From contig JBJHBW010000012.1 in assembly GCA_050485685.1 (NCBI GenBank), forward strand, positions 27,007 through 91,006: a stretch of 64,000 bases of DNA, in the 5' to 3' direction. This document shows positions 54,926 to 61,701 of this stretch, in pieces. Under the pieces are notes generated by a model. It had not been told where the DNA came from and made no database searches. It worked only from the letters and a program-made list of their open reading frames with translations. Origin of the DNA: JBJHBP01 sp050485685. Lineage in GTDB: Bacteria > Pseudomonadota > Gammaproteobacteria > Steroidobacterales > Rariloculaceae. Each line of letters opens with the position of its first letter. Position 1 is the first letter of the stretch. The translations under genes were made by a program, and so were the position numbers.

Positions 54926-56005
54926 TCAGTCGACCCGCTCGAACGGCCAGCCACCGGACACGTGCACTTCCAGTACGCTCGTCGCCTCGCCGCGCTCATC
55001 GACCTCGAACACCCATCCCAAGCCGAACAGGCTGTCGAACGCCGTTTCAGACTGCGGGATCAGGCGCGACGTGTCGGAATCGGTGTTCCCGCCGGTGTCG
55101 GAGTAGCGCGGGGTTCGCGTCAGGTACAGATCGCCGTCCTCGAGCGTGACGACGGCCGTCACAAGGCTGCCCAGCCAGACGCCCTGGTAAGTGCCGACGT
55201 ATCGTTCAAGGATAGCCTCGGGAACTTCGACCTCGTTCTGCTCCGCCTGGCTGATGTCACCGCTGTAGTGTCGCTGTCCCGTCTGGGATTCGTTGCAGAT
55301 GACTTCGAGCATCGCGCCATCGGGCCTCAGTACGAGATCGACGGTGGCCTGTACGGGCTCGGTGAACGTGCCCGGATCGACGTAGGTGATCTCAAGCTGC
55401 ATGTGACCATAGTCCAGCCGTGTATAGCGTTCCGTAATGTGCAGCTGATCGGTGTGGGGAAGACCCTCGCGCGTCAGCCACGTGCGGTCGTTGTAACCGT
55501 TGCTTTCCACTACGAGGGTGTCGCCTTCCCAGCGACCGACCGAGTAACCCATCCAGGTCGGCAGCAGCGGCTCAGGTTCAAGTACACGGCCATCCATGAA
55601 AATCTGGCGGTAGGTCATGTCCGGGTTCAGCACGCCGATGATCTCCGGGTGCTGCAGAATGCGTCGTGTGCCGCCTACGGACGCGCCGGCCGGATACGAG
55701 CTCGGCCCGCTGGGCAGGCAGTGGAAACGCGGGTCCGCGGTGTAGAAGGTGCTTTGCGCCTGGGCCATCGCATCGAGGGCCCAGCCGCGGATCTTCGATT
55801 CGTCGAACAGGCTGCCCCGCGCATCTTCGGGTACCCACAGGCCTGAGAGGTCCACGCCGCCGGCGGCCGTTCTCGGTATCGGCGCGCTCAGGTCGGGGCG
55901 GCCGTCCGCAGTACGTGGAACGAGTGGCGACTGCCAGTCGAACCATTGCGCGCCCGCGGACGAACTGGTGAGAGCCAGCAAAAGCAGTGCAGCAAGCTGT
56001 CGCAT
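54926..56005 (-). CDS. Secreted protein with repeated PDLS-type motifs, unknown function
   Basis: A 359-aa exported protein (signal peptide ending SSAGAQ near residue 20). The mature start WFDWQSPLVPRTADGRPDLSAP and following GGVDLSGLW resemble a family of hypothetical proteins often found with DUF6152 genes, as here, where a DUF6152 gene is divergent. The later part has strands such as EGDTLVVESNGYNDRTWL and TYVDPGTFTEPVQATVDLVL. Several in-frame upstream starts exist but only 56005 gives a signal peptide. Function unknown. Confidence 0.72.
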   Translation of the reverse strand: MRQLAALLLLALTSSSAGAQWFDWQSPLVPRTADGRPDLSAPIPRTAAGGVDLSGLWVPEDARGSLFDESKIRGWALDAMAQAQSTFYTADPRFHCLPSGPSSYPAGASVGGTRRILQHPEIIGVLNPDMTYRQIFMDGRVLEPEPLLPTWMGYSVGRWEGDTLVVESNGYNDRTWLTREGLPHTDQLHITERYTRLDYGHMQLEITYVDPGTFTEPVQATVDLVLRPDGAMLEVICNESQTGQRHYSGDISQAEQNEVEVPEAILERYVGTYQGVWLGSLVTAVVTLEDGDLYLTRTPRYSDTGGNTDSDTSRLIPQSETAFDSLFGLGWVFEVDERGEATSVLEVHVSGGWPFERVD

Positions 56006-56167
56006 ACGCCCCCTGTGCATTGACACGGTTTGCATTGGCCCCGTTCCGCTACGTCCGTACGTCGTGCGCGCGAAATCGACTATCGGTCCAAAGTGGCTCG
56101 GCCCGAAGAGGCTGAAGAGTATATGATGGAGCCTGACGGAAACAAACGGTTGCAGTCCGGGGGTGTC

Positions 56168-56575
56168 ATGGCCACAGGATTTCCGGGAAGGCTGGTCTGG
56201 CGGGTCGTTGCGGCGACCATCCTCGTCTGGTCCGGACACACACTTGCCCACCACTCATTTTCCGCGGAGTTCGACGTCGGCCGTCCGGTGGATATCACCG
56301 GTACGGTGGTGCAGATCGAATGGACCAACCCGCACGCCTGGGTCCATATCGAAACCGAAGACGATGCCGGGAATCGCGAACGGTGGGCCGTCGAACTGCT
56401 TGGAGTCAACTCGCTGGTACGCAGTGGCATGTCACCCGCAAACGTGAAGCCCGGCGACAGACTGACGGTAACCGGTTATGGCGCGCGAGACGGAACCAAC
56501 ACCGCGAACGCATCGACGGTGACACGAGCGGACACGGGAGAGAATCTGTGGACCAGCCGCCGGGAACCCGAATGA
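56168..56575 (+). CDS. DUF6152 family periplasmic protein (second copy)
   Basis: A 135-aa exported protein. After the signal peptide, AHHSFSAEFD, DITGTVVQIEWTNPHAWVHI and KPGDRLTVTGYGARDG align closely with the protein at 10873-11268, so the two are paralogues. ATG 56168 has GGGGGT upstream. The stop overlaps the DUF3500 gene by four bases, which suggests translational coupling. Function unknown; the paired His after the signal could bind a metal. Confidence 0.85.
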   Translation: MATGFPGRLVWRVVAATILVWSGHTLAHHSFSAEFDVGRPVDITGTVVQIEWTNPHAWVHIETEDDAGNRERWAVELLGVNSLVRSGMSPANVKPGDRLTVTGYGARDGTNTANASTVTRADTGENLWTSRREPE

Positions 56576-57603
56576 CCCACCGCTCCATCGCCGCAATCCT
56601 GCTGACTGCTGCCACCCTGCTGGCTGTCTCGATCGGCGCCGCCACCGTTTTCGAGGACGTCGCCACCGAGATGCGCGACCGGGCCGGCGCGTTTTTGATC
56701 GCGCTCGATGCCACGCAGCGCGATCAGGCCACGTTCGCGTTCGACGACGAGGAGCGGTTCAACTGGCACTTCACGCCGATAGACCGCGAAGGCGTGCAGT
56801 ACCTGGAACTCGCACCCGGTCAGAAACGCCTTGCCGACCGTCTGCTCGCCTCGGCGCTGAGCCGCGAAGGGCTGGATAAGGCGCTGGGCATCATGTATCT
56901 CGATCAGATTCTGTTCGAACGGGAGCAGCGCGACATCCGCAACCCGGAACGCTATTACGTGTCGATCTTCGGCGAACCGAGCGAGCGCGGCACCTGGGGC
57001 TGGCGCGTCGAGGGCCACCATCTGTCGCTGAACTTCACGCTGACTGACGGCCGGCTCGTATCGACATCACCGGCTTTCATGGGCTCGAACCCGGCCATCG
57101 TTCGTGACGGCCCGCACGCAGGCATGGAAATCCTCGCCGAGGAACAGCGACTCGGCCGCGAGTTGCTGGCGCTGTTCGATGACGCGCAGCGTGAGCTTGT
57201 GATCTGGAGCCAGACCGCCCCTCGCGACATCGTCACCGGCAATTCGCGGCGCGCATTGATAGACACACCGATCGGCCTGCCGGTCAGCGAGATGAGTCGG
57301 GAACAGGCGGACGCGTTGATGGGCCTGATTCGCGTTTACCTCGGCCGCATGCGCGAAGAGGTCGCGAACGAACACCTGCGCCTGCTCATGCAGGAAGGCG
57401 TCGGGGCGATCCGCTTCGCTTGGGCTGGTAGCGACCAACCGGGTGAGCCTCACTATTACCGCATCCATGGCCCGACCTTCCTGATCGAATACGATAACGT
57501 GCAGACCGACGCAAACCACATCCACTCCGTATGGCGCGATCTTACGAACGACTTCGGCTTCGATGCACTGGCCGAACACCATGCGGTCGCGCATCGGGAC
57601 TAG
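56572..57603 (+). CDS. DUF3500 family protein
   Basis: A 343-aa exported protein (signal sequence ILLTAATLLAVSIGAATVF) with the DUF3500 core: WGWRVEGHHLSLNFTLTDG, STSPAFMGSNPAIV and IRFAWAGSDQPGEPHYYRI, ending TDANHIHSVWRDLTNDFG. This family is of unknown function, with conserved His-rich segments that might form an active site. It overlaps the preceding DUF6152 gene and precedes tRNA-Lys. Confidence 0.85.
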   Translation: MTHRSIAAILLTAATLLAVSIGAATVFEDVATEMRDRAGAFLIALDATQRDQATFAFDDEERFNWHFTPIDREGVQYLELAPGQKRLADRLLASALSREGLDKALGIMYLDQILFEREQRDIRNPERYYVSIFGEPSERGTWGWRVEGHHLSLNFTLTDGRLVSTSPAFMGSNPAIVRDGPHAGMEILAEEQRLGRELLALFDDAQRELVIWSQTAPRDIVTGNSRRALIDTPIGLPVSEMSREQADALMGLIRVYLGRMREEVANEHLRLLMQEGVGAIRFAWAGSDQPGEPHYYRIHGPTFLIEYDNVQTDANHIHSVWRDLTNDFGFDALAEHHAVAHRD

Positions 57604-57665
57604 CGCCGCACTCGTCGCCGATGCATGTCTGGTGAAGGGGCTGACACCGACTACACAGCCGTCGT

Positions 57666-57694
57666 TTGGTTGTCATCACCTGTTCCGGTATGAT
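57666..57694 (+). promoter_or_regulatory. Likely promoter of tRNA-Lys
   Basis: TTGGTT (57666-57671), 17-base spacer, TATGAT (57689-57694); the tRNA begins 23 bases later. Confidence 0.55.
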
Positions 57695-57717
57695 CGCACC
57701 CGCCCGTGACAGGCTCA

Positions 57718-57793
57718 GGGCCGTTAGCTCAGTTGGTAGAGCACCGGACTTTTAATCCGATGGTCGTTGGTTCGAATCCAACACGGCCCACCA
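57718..57793 (+). tRNA. tRNA-Lys (anticodon TTT)
   Basis: A 76-base cloverleaf with encoded CCA. Acceptor GGGCCGT/ACGGCCC, D arm GCTCAGTTGGTAGAGC, anticodon loop CTTTTAA (anticodon TTT), T loop GGTTCGAATCC. A tandem repeat follows 32 bases downstream. Confidence 0.97.
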
Positions 57794-57824
57794 ATAAACC
57801 GAAGTTCCTTTCGCCACACGCTCT

Positions 57825-57890
57825 GTCAGCCGGATGTCAGCCGGATGTCAGCCGGATGTCAGCCGGATGTCTGCCAGATGTCTGTCAGAT
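57825..57890. repeat. 11-bp tandem repeat downstream of tRNA-Lys
   Basis: Six head-to-tail copies of GTCAGCCGGAT: the first four are identical, the last two carry substitutions (GTCTGCCAGAT, GTCTGTCAGAT). The period is one helical turn and not a codon multiple. It lies in the 280-base spacer before the DUF922 gene; the rest of that spacer shows nothing clear. Confidence 0.95.
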
Positions 57891-58072
57891 CGGCGATCGT
57901 CTGCCGGAATTCACGCTGGATCGGCCGAACCGGCCGGCCACTTTGAGCAGCGGCGGCAATCTGGTCATACTTCCCCGACAGTGCCACCCCGCTGCGTGTC
58001 AGCCTGGTGGTGTCGCGCAGGGAACAGGGCTGGCAGATCGTGCAATTCCACAACTCCCCTGTGCCATAGTAA

Positions 58073-58693
58073 TCACCGCGGCAGGCTGTCCCAGCCTTCG
58101 CCACGCAGCGCTGCCGCGATGATCTGCTGCCAGCGTGCCTGCGCAGCTGCGTTGACGCTGTGTTGTGTTTCGCGGTCGTAAGCCGCCTGCACGCGCTCGT
58201 GGTCGCGCATGATGCGCTGGTAGACCTCGCCCAGCGTGTCTGCAAGTCGGCGCTGGACGGCGGCACTGACACCCTGCTCGCTGGTGCCTTCACAGGCCCC
58301 GGTCTCGCCGACGTAAGGCGCAAGCGCGTCCTCGAGCATCAGTCGGTGAATCTGCGTAATGTCGAAGTGGCCCTGCTCGTGCGCGAGCACGTCATCGTTG
58401 CGATGCTCGGGTCTGACCCAGGATTCATCGGGATGGAACGCTGCATAAACGCTGATGTCGGTGATCCGGTAGCGGCAGTCGTCGCGCAACCACTCGAGCT
58501 GGATCTCGAAACCCCAGCCCAGTGAGGTTGCCGTCGTCGCGGCCTGCTGCGGAGCGGCCCCGCCCGGCACCGCGCCGCGAAAGTCAGACCAGGCGAGCGG
58601 GCGATCCGGGTGCCACGGCAACGTCTCTGCCGCAGCTGCAGAGGGTGCCGACAGCGCGAGCATCAGCAGGAAAAGTTTGGCAATTAAAAGCAT
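58073..58693 (-). CDS. DUF922 family putative zinc protease
   Basis: A 206-aa secreted protein (signal peptide ending SAAAAE near 22). The segment VLAHEQGHFDITQIHRLM carries an HExxH-like motif (HEQGH) and further conserved His, as in DUF922 proteins predicted to be metallo-proteases. It starts WHPDRPLAWSDFRGAVP, another family hallmark. Its stop is near the tandem repeat; the amidase lies upstream on the same strand, 25 bases away. Confidence 0.85.
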   Translation of the reverse strand: MLLIAKLFLLMLALSAPSAAAAETLPWHPDRPLAWSDFRGAVPGGAAPQQAATTATSLGWGFEIQLEWLRDDCRYRITDISVYAAFHPDESWVRPEHRNDDVLAHEQGHFDITQIHRLMLEDALAPYVGETGACEGTSEQGVSAAVQRRLADTLGEVYQRIMRDHERVQAAYDRETQHSVNAAAQARWQQIIAAALRGEGWDSLPR

Positions 58694-58718
58694 TACGTGA
58701 GCATTTGAAAGCGAATAC

Positions 58719-60191
58719 TCAGGCTGTCGCCGGCGGCCGACGCAGATGCCAGTCGGTCGCCTGTTCGTAGGCGTGCGCGAGCGCGAGCAGATCGAGCTCG
58801 CCGAGGCGGCGGGCGCTGAGCTGCATGCCGATCGGCAGGCCGGTGCGGCTGAAGCCGCAGGGCAGCGAGATCGTCGGGATGCCCCAGACGTTGAACGGGT
58901 AGGTGTTGCGCACTGACGATTCGGCGCCGGAGGCTTCGGCGGGATTCTCGGCCTGCAGAATCGGTTCTGGCAGCGCCGGTGTCGTCGGCGTGACGATGAC
59001 GTCGACCTCGTTGAACACGGTGTCGATCTGATGACGTGCCAGTGCCAGCTCGCGGCGCGCCTGGATGTATTCGTGGGCTGGCACGGCGCCGGCCGCGAGC
59101 AGGCGTTCCAGCGTCACCGCGTCATAGCCTGCATGATGTGCCGGATCGTCCAGCCAGGGCTTGTGCCACGCATAGGCTTCGGCGAGCAGGGCTGAGAAGT
59201 CGGGCGACTCCGGCAGCACGATTTCGCGCAGACCCGATGTCAGGGTCGCGAGTACGGCGAGCGCGGTGTCGAGCGCGGCCTCGATGTCCGGGTCCAGGCG
59301 TTCGTAATACAGCTGCCGCGGCACGCCTGCACGCAGCGCGCGGGCAGGGCGATACACGACGCCAGCGAGATTCCGCGCGGGCGTATCGATGCTGACCGGG
59401 TCGAGAGGGTCGTAGCCCGAGATCGCATCGAGCACGAGTGCGCTGTCCAGGACCGTGCGCGTCATGGGCCCGACGTGATCCAGGGACTCCGACACCGGAA
59501 TGATGCCGCGGATGCTCGCCAGTCCATGCGTCGCTTTCAGGCCCACGATGCCGCAGTACGCGGCCGGCTGGCGGATGGACGCGAGCGTATCGGTGCCGAT
59601 CGCGGCCGGACACAGGCCCGCCGCGACCGCCGCGGCCGAACCGCCGGACGATCCTCCCGGGATATGCGCGGTATTCCACGGGTTACGCACCGGCCCGAAA
59701 TGCGTGATTGCGGACGTGCCACCGTACGCGAACTCGTGCATGTTCAGCTTGCCCAGCAATATTGCGCCGGCGTCGGTCAGGCGCTGATACACGGCGGCAT
59801 CCCTGTCGGGAACGCGATCGGCGAACAGCGTGGCTGCGGCGCTGGTCCGGATGCCGCTCGTGTCGATGTTGTCTTTCAGTGCGATGGGTACGCCGTGCAG
59901 CGGTCCGCGCCAGTGGCCGGCCGCCAGCTCCTGCTCGAGTTCGCGTGCCCGCGTGAGCGCAACCTCTGATGTGACGGTGATGTAGCTGTTGATCAGCGGA
60001 TCGACCCGCTCGATGCGCGCGAGCCAGGCCTCGGTCAGCTCGCGCGGCGACAACGCGCCGGCGCGAATCATCCGGCCTGCCTCGTCGACCGACAGTTCGG
60101 TCGGATCGCTTACCTGCGCGGTGCCGCGCCGCGCGGCGAGCAGCATGCCGGCGGCCAGTCCGGCGCCGATAAATGCGCGTCGGGTCGTCAT
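58719..60191 (-). CDS. Exported amidase signature family protein
   Basis: A 490-aa Ser-cisSer-Lys hydrolase. The N-terminus TTRRAFIGAGLAAGM is a Tat-type signal. Catalytic Lys is in IALKDNIDTSG, cis-Ser in PGGSSGGSAAAV, and the nucleophile Ser in GTDTLASIRQPAAYCG, where most relatives have TGGSIR. The enzyme cleaves amides in the periplasm; the substrate is unknown, and no GatB or GatC is near, so it is not the tRNA amidotransferase. It is co-directional with the DUF922 gene. Confidence 0.9.
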   Translation of the reverse strand: MTTRRAFIGAGLAAGMLLAARRGTAQVSDPTELSVDEAGRMIRAGALSPRELTEAWLARIERVDPLINSYITVTSEVALTRARELEQELAAGHWRGPLHGVPIALKDNIDTSGIRTSAAATLFADRVPDRDAAVYQRLTDAGAILLGKLNMHEFAYGGTSAITHFGPVRNPWNTAHIPGGSSGGSAAAVAAGLCPAAIGTDTLASIRQPAAYCGIVGLKATHGLASIRGIIPVSESLDHVGPMTRTVLDSALVLDAISGYDPLDPVSIDTPARNLAGVVYRPARALRAGVPRQLYYERLDPDIEAALDTALAVLATLTSGLREIVLPESPDFSALLAEAYAWHKPWLDDPAHHAGYDAVTLERLLAAGAVPAHEYIQARRELALARHQIDTVFNEVDVIVTPTTPALPEPILQAENPAEASGAESSVRNTYPFNVWGIPTISLPCGFSRTGLPIGMQLSARRLGELDLLALAHAYEQATDWHLRRPPATA

Positions 60192-60309
60192 CGCTTCACC
60201 TCCATCCCCCAGAGGTCAGGCTGCCTGCAAGGCGACGGGCAGCATCGACCACTTTACGGGACCACTGTATAGTCCGCTCCCGGGTGAGAGCAATGAGGTG
60301 TTCGAGCGC

Positions 60310-61275
60310 ATGCGCCGTATCAGTTTCCTGATCCTCTTCTCGTTCGCGGCCTGCGTGCTCGCGGTGTCTGCAACTGCACAGGATGCATCGACAGCCACGC
60401 AGCCGACCGGCGCCGCCGCGGAGTCTGTGGATGAAATCGTCGTTCGCGGCCAGCGCATGGCGGATATCGAATTCAATCTGCAGCGCTACGTCATGGAGTT
60501 CGTCACCGAGCTGACGGCTTCGCCCCCGGGCCGTGGTTTCGCTCGCTGGCAGCGCAGACTTTGCGTCGGCGTTCACAATCTCGAGAACACCGCCGCACAG
60601 TATCTTGTCGACCGCATTTCGCAGCTGGCCATGGAAGTCGGTCTGGAGCCGGGGGAGCCTGGCTGCGCCCCGCAGGCGATGATCATCTTCACCACCGATG
60701 CGAACGACACCGCAACGCAGCTCGTGACCCGAAACCGGACGCAGTTCAGACCGGCCGGTGGCGTGGGCGGGATGAACCTGGGCCTGGCGGAACTTGACGA
60801 GTTCATGCAGTCCGATCGCGCCGTCCGATGGTGGCACGTGGCGCTGCCGGTGGATGCGCGCACCGGGCAGGCAGCCATCCCGCTGCGGCACAACGATGGC
60901 CCGCCGATGATTGCCGTGGCCGGCCCTTCGCGCATATACAGCGGGATCCGCGACGATCTGCAGAGCGTCATCATCATCGTGGACACCTCCAGACTCGGCC
61001 GCATGACCTGGCAGCAGCTCGGTGACTATCTTGCGGTCGTCGCGCTGGCTCAGGTCGACCCGAACTCGGATCTGTCCGCGTTCGACACCATTCTGAATCT
61101 GTTCCGCACGCCGCAGTATTACTCCGGCCTCACGGACTGGGATCGTTCTTTCCTCATGGCGCTGTACGAGTTCAATCAGGAGCGCCTCCCTCAGCTGCAG
61201 CGCGGCTCTCTGGTCAACCGCATGATGGTCCGTGAGCGCGCAGCCGATGCGGATTCCCTAGGCGGTACCAGATAG
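60310..61275 (+). CDS. Secreted protein with N-terminal DEIVVRGQR motif, unknown function
   Basis: A 321-aa exported protein (signal peptide ending SATAQD near 24). Residues 41-49 read DEIVVRGQR, the receptor-type motif also seen at 53151-54782 and 61702-64000. The rest (RLCVGVHNLENTAAQYLVD, APQAMIIFTTDANDTATQLV) is unrecognised alpha/beta sequence with conserved-looking Cys at about 74 and 105. It lies 118 bases from the divergent amidase and 426 bases before the TonB-dependent receptor. Confidence 0.7.
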   Translation: MRRISFLILFSFAACVLAVSATAQDASTATQPTGAAAESVDEIVVRGQRMADIEFNLQRYVMEFVTELTASPPGRGFARWQRRLCVGVHNLENTAAQYLVDRISQLAMEVGLEPGEPGCAPQAMIIFTTDANDTATQLVTRNRTQFRPAGGVGGMNLGLAELDEFMQSDRAVRWWHVALPVDARTGQAAIPLRHNDGPPMIAVAGPSRIYSGIRDDLQSVIIIVDTSRLGRMTWQQLGDYLAVVALAQVDPNSDLSAFDTILNLFRTPQYYSGLTDWDRSFLMALYEFNQERLPQLQRGSLVNRMMVRERAADADSLGGTR

Positions 61276-61424
61276 CCGTAAACAGCCTGTCGTCACCGCT
61301 GGCGCCAGCACTACCGCTCCTCCCGCCCTTCGCGCAACCCTGCGTAGTTCGCAGTGGCTCATGTATGAGCCGTGTTGCGCTGTGCCGGTAGCGCAACATT
61401 GATCGCATGACGGCCGCGCGGCAA

Positions 61425-61563
61425 ACAAACGTTTGTACTCGTTGTTGCGTCGCAACAAATTTGGTGGTGGGACTTGTATTCCAAGGTTTATCAGGATCTT
61501 GAGAAAGCTGCCGTCCCGGGCAGCCATGCTGGGAAATTTTAATCGCAAACGATTGTGCAATCG
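61425..61563. promoter_or_regulatory. Cluster of operator-like palindromes before the TonB-dependent receptor
   Basis: ACAAACGTTTGT (61425-61436), TTGTTGCG-T-CGCAACAA (61442-61458), AATCG-CAAA-CGATT (61541-61554) and the overlapping CGATTG-TG-CAATCG (61550-61563) are inverted repeats with a CG centre or near-centre, as in LacI-family operators. They lie in the 426-base spacer; no other gene or RNA is seen there. The receptor ribosome site GAGGGGA follows at 61689. Confidence 0.45.
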
Positions 61564-61701
61564 TTCCTCTGTTGATAGTCTCTCCTTTGCGACATGTGCC
61601 TCGGAGGCCGGTCGAGTCAACCGGATAATCAGCTTACTGACGGCCCTGGCTCCCGAGCATTGGCGCAAAACTGACAACAAATCCAAATGAGGGGAACCTT
61701 T

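Noticed and set aside
56030..56167. N-terminal extension of the second DUF6152 protein
   Set aside because: The upstream frame has no ribosome site and would destroy the signal peptide that begins at 56168.
57825..57890. CRISPR array
   Set aside because: The units are 11 bases, contiguous and without spacers, and no cas gene is present.
58719..60191. GatA subunit of Glu-tRNA amidotransferase
   Set aside because: A Tat signal and the absence of gatB/gatC point to an exported amidase instead.
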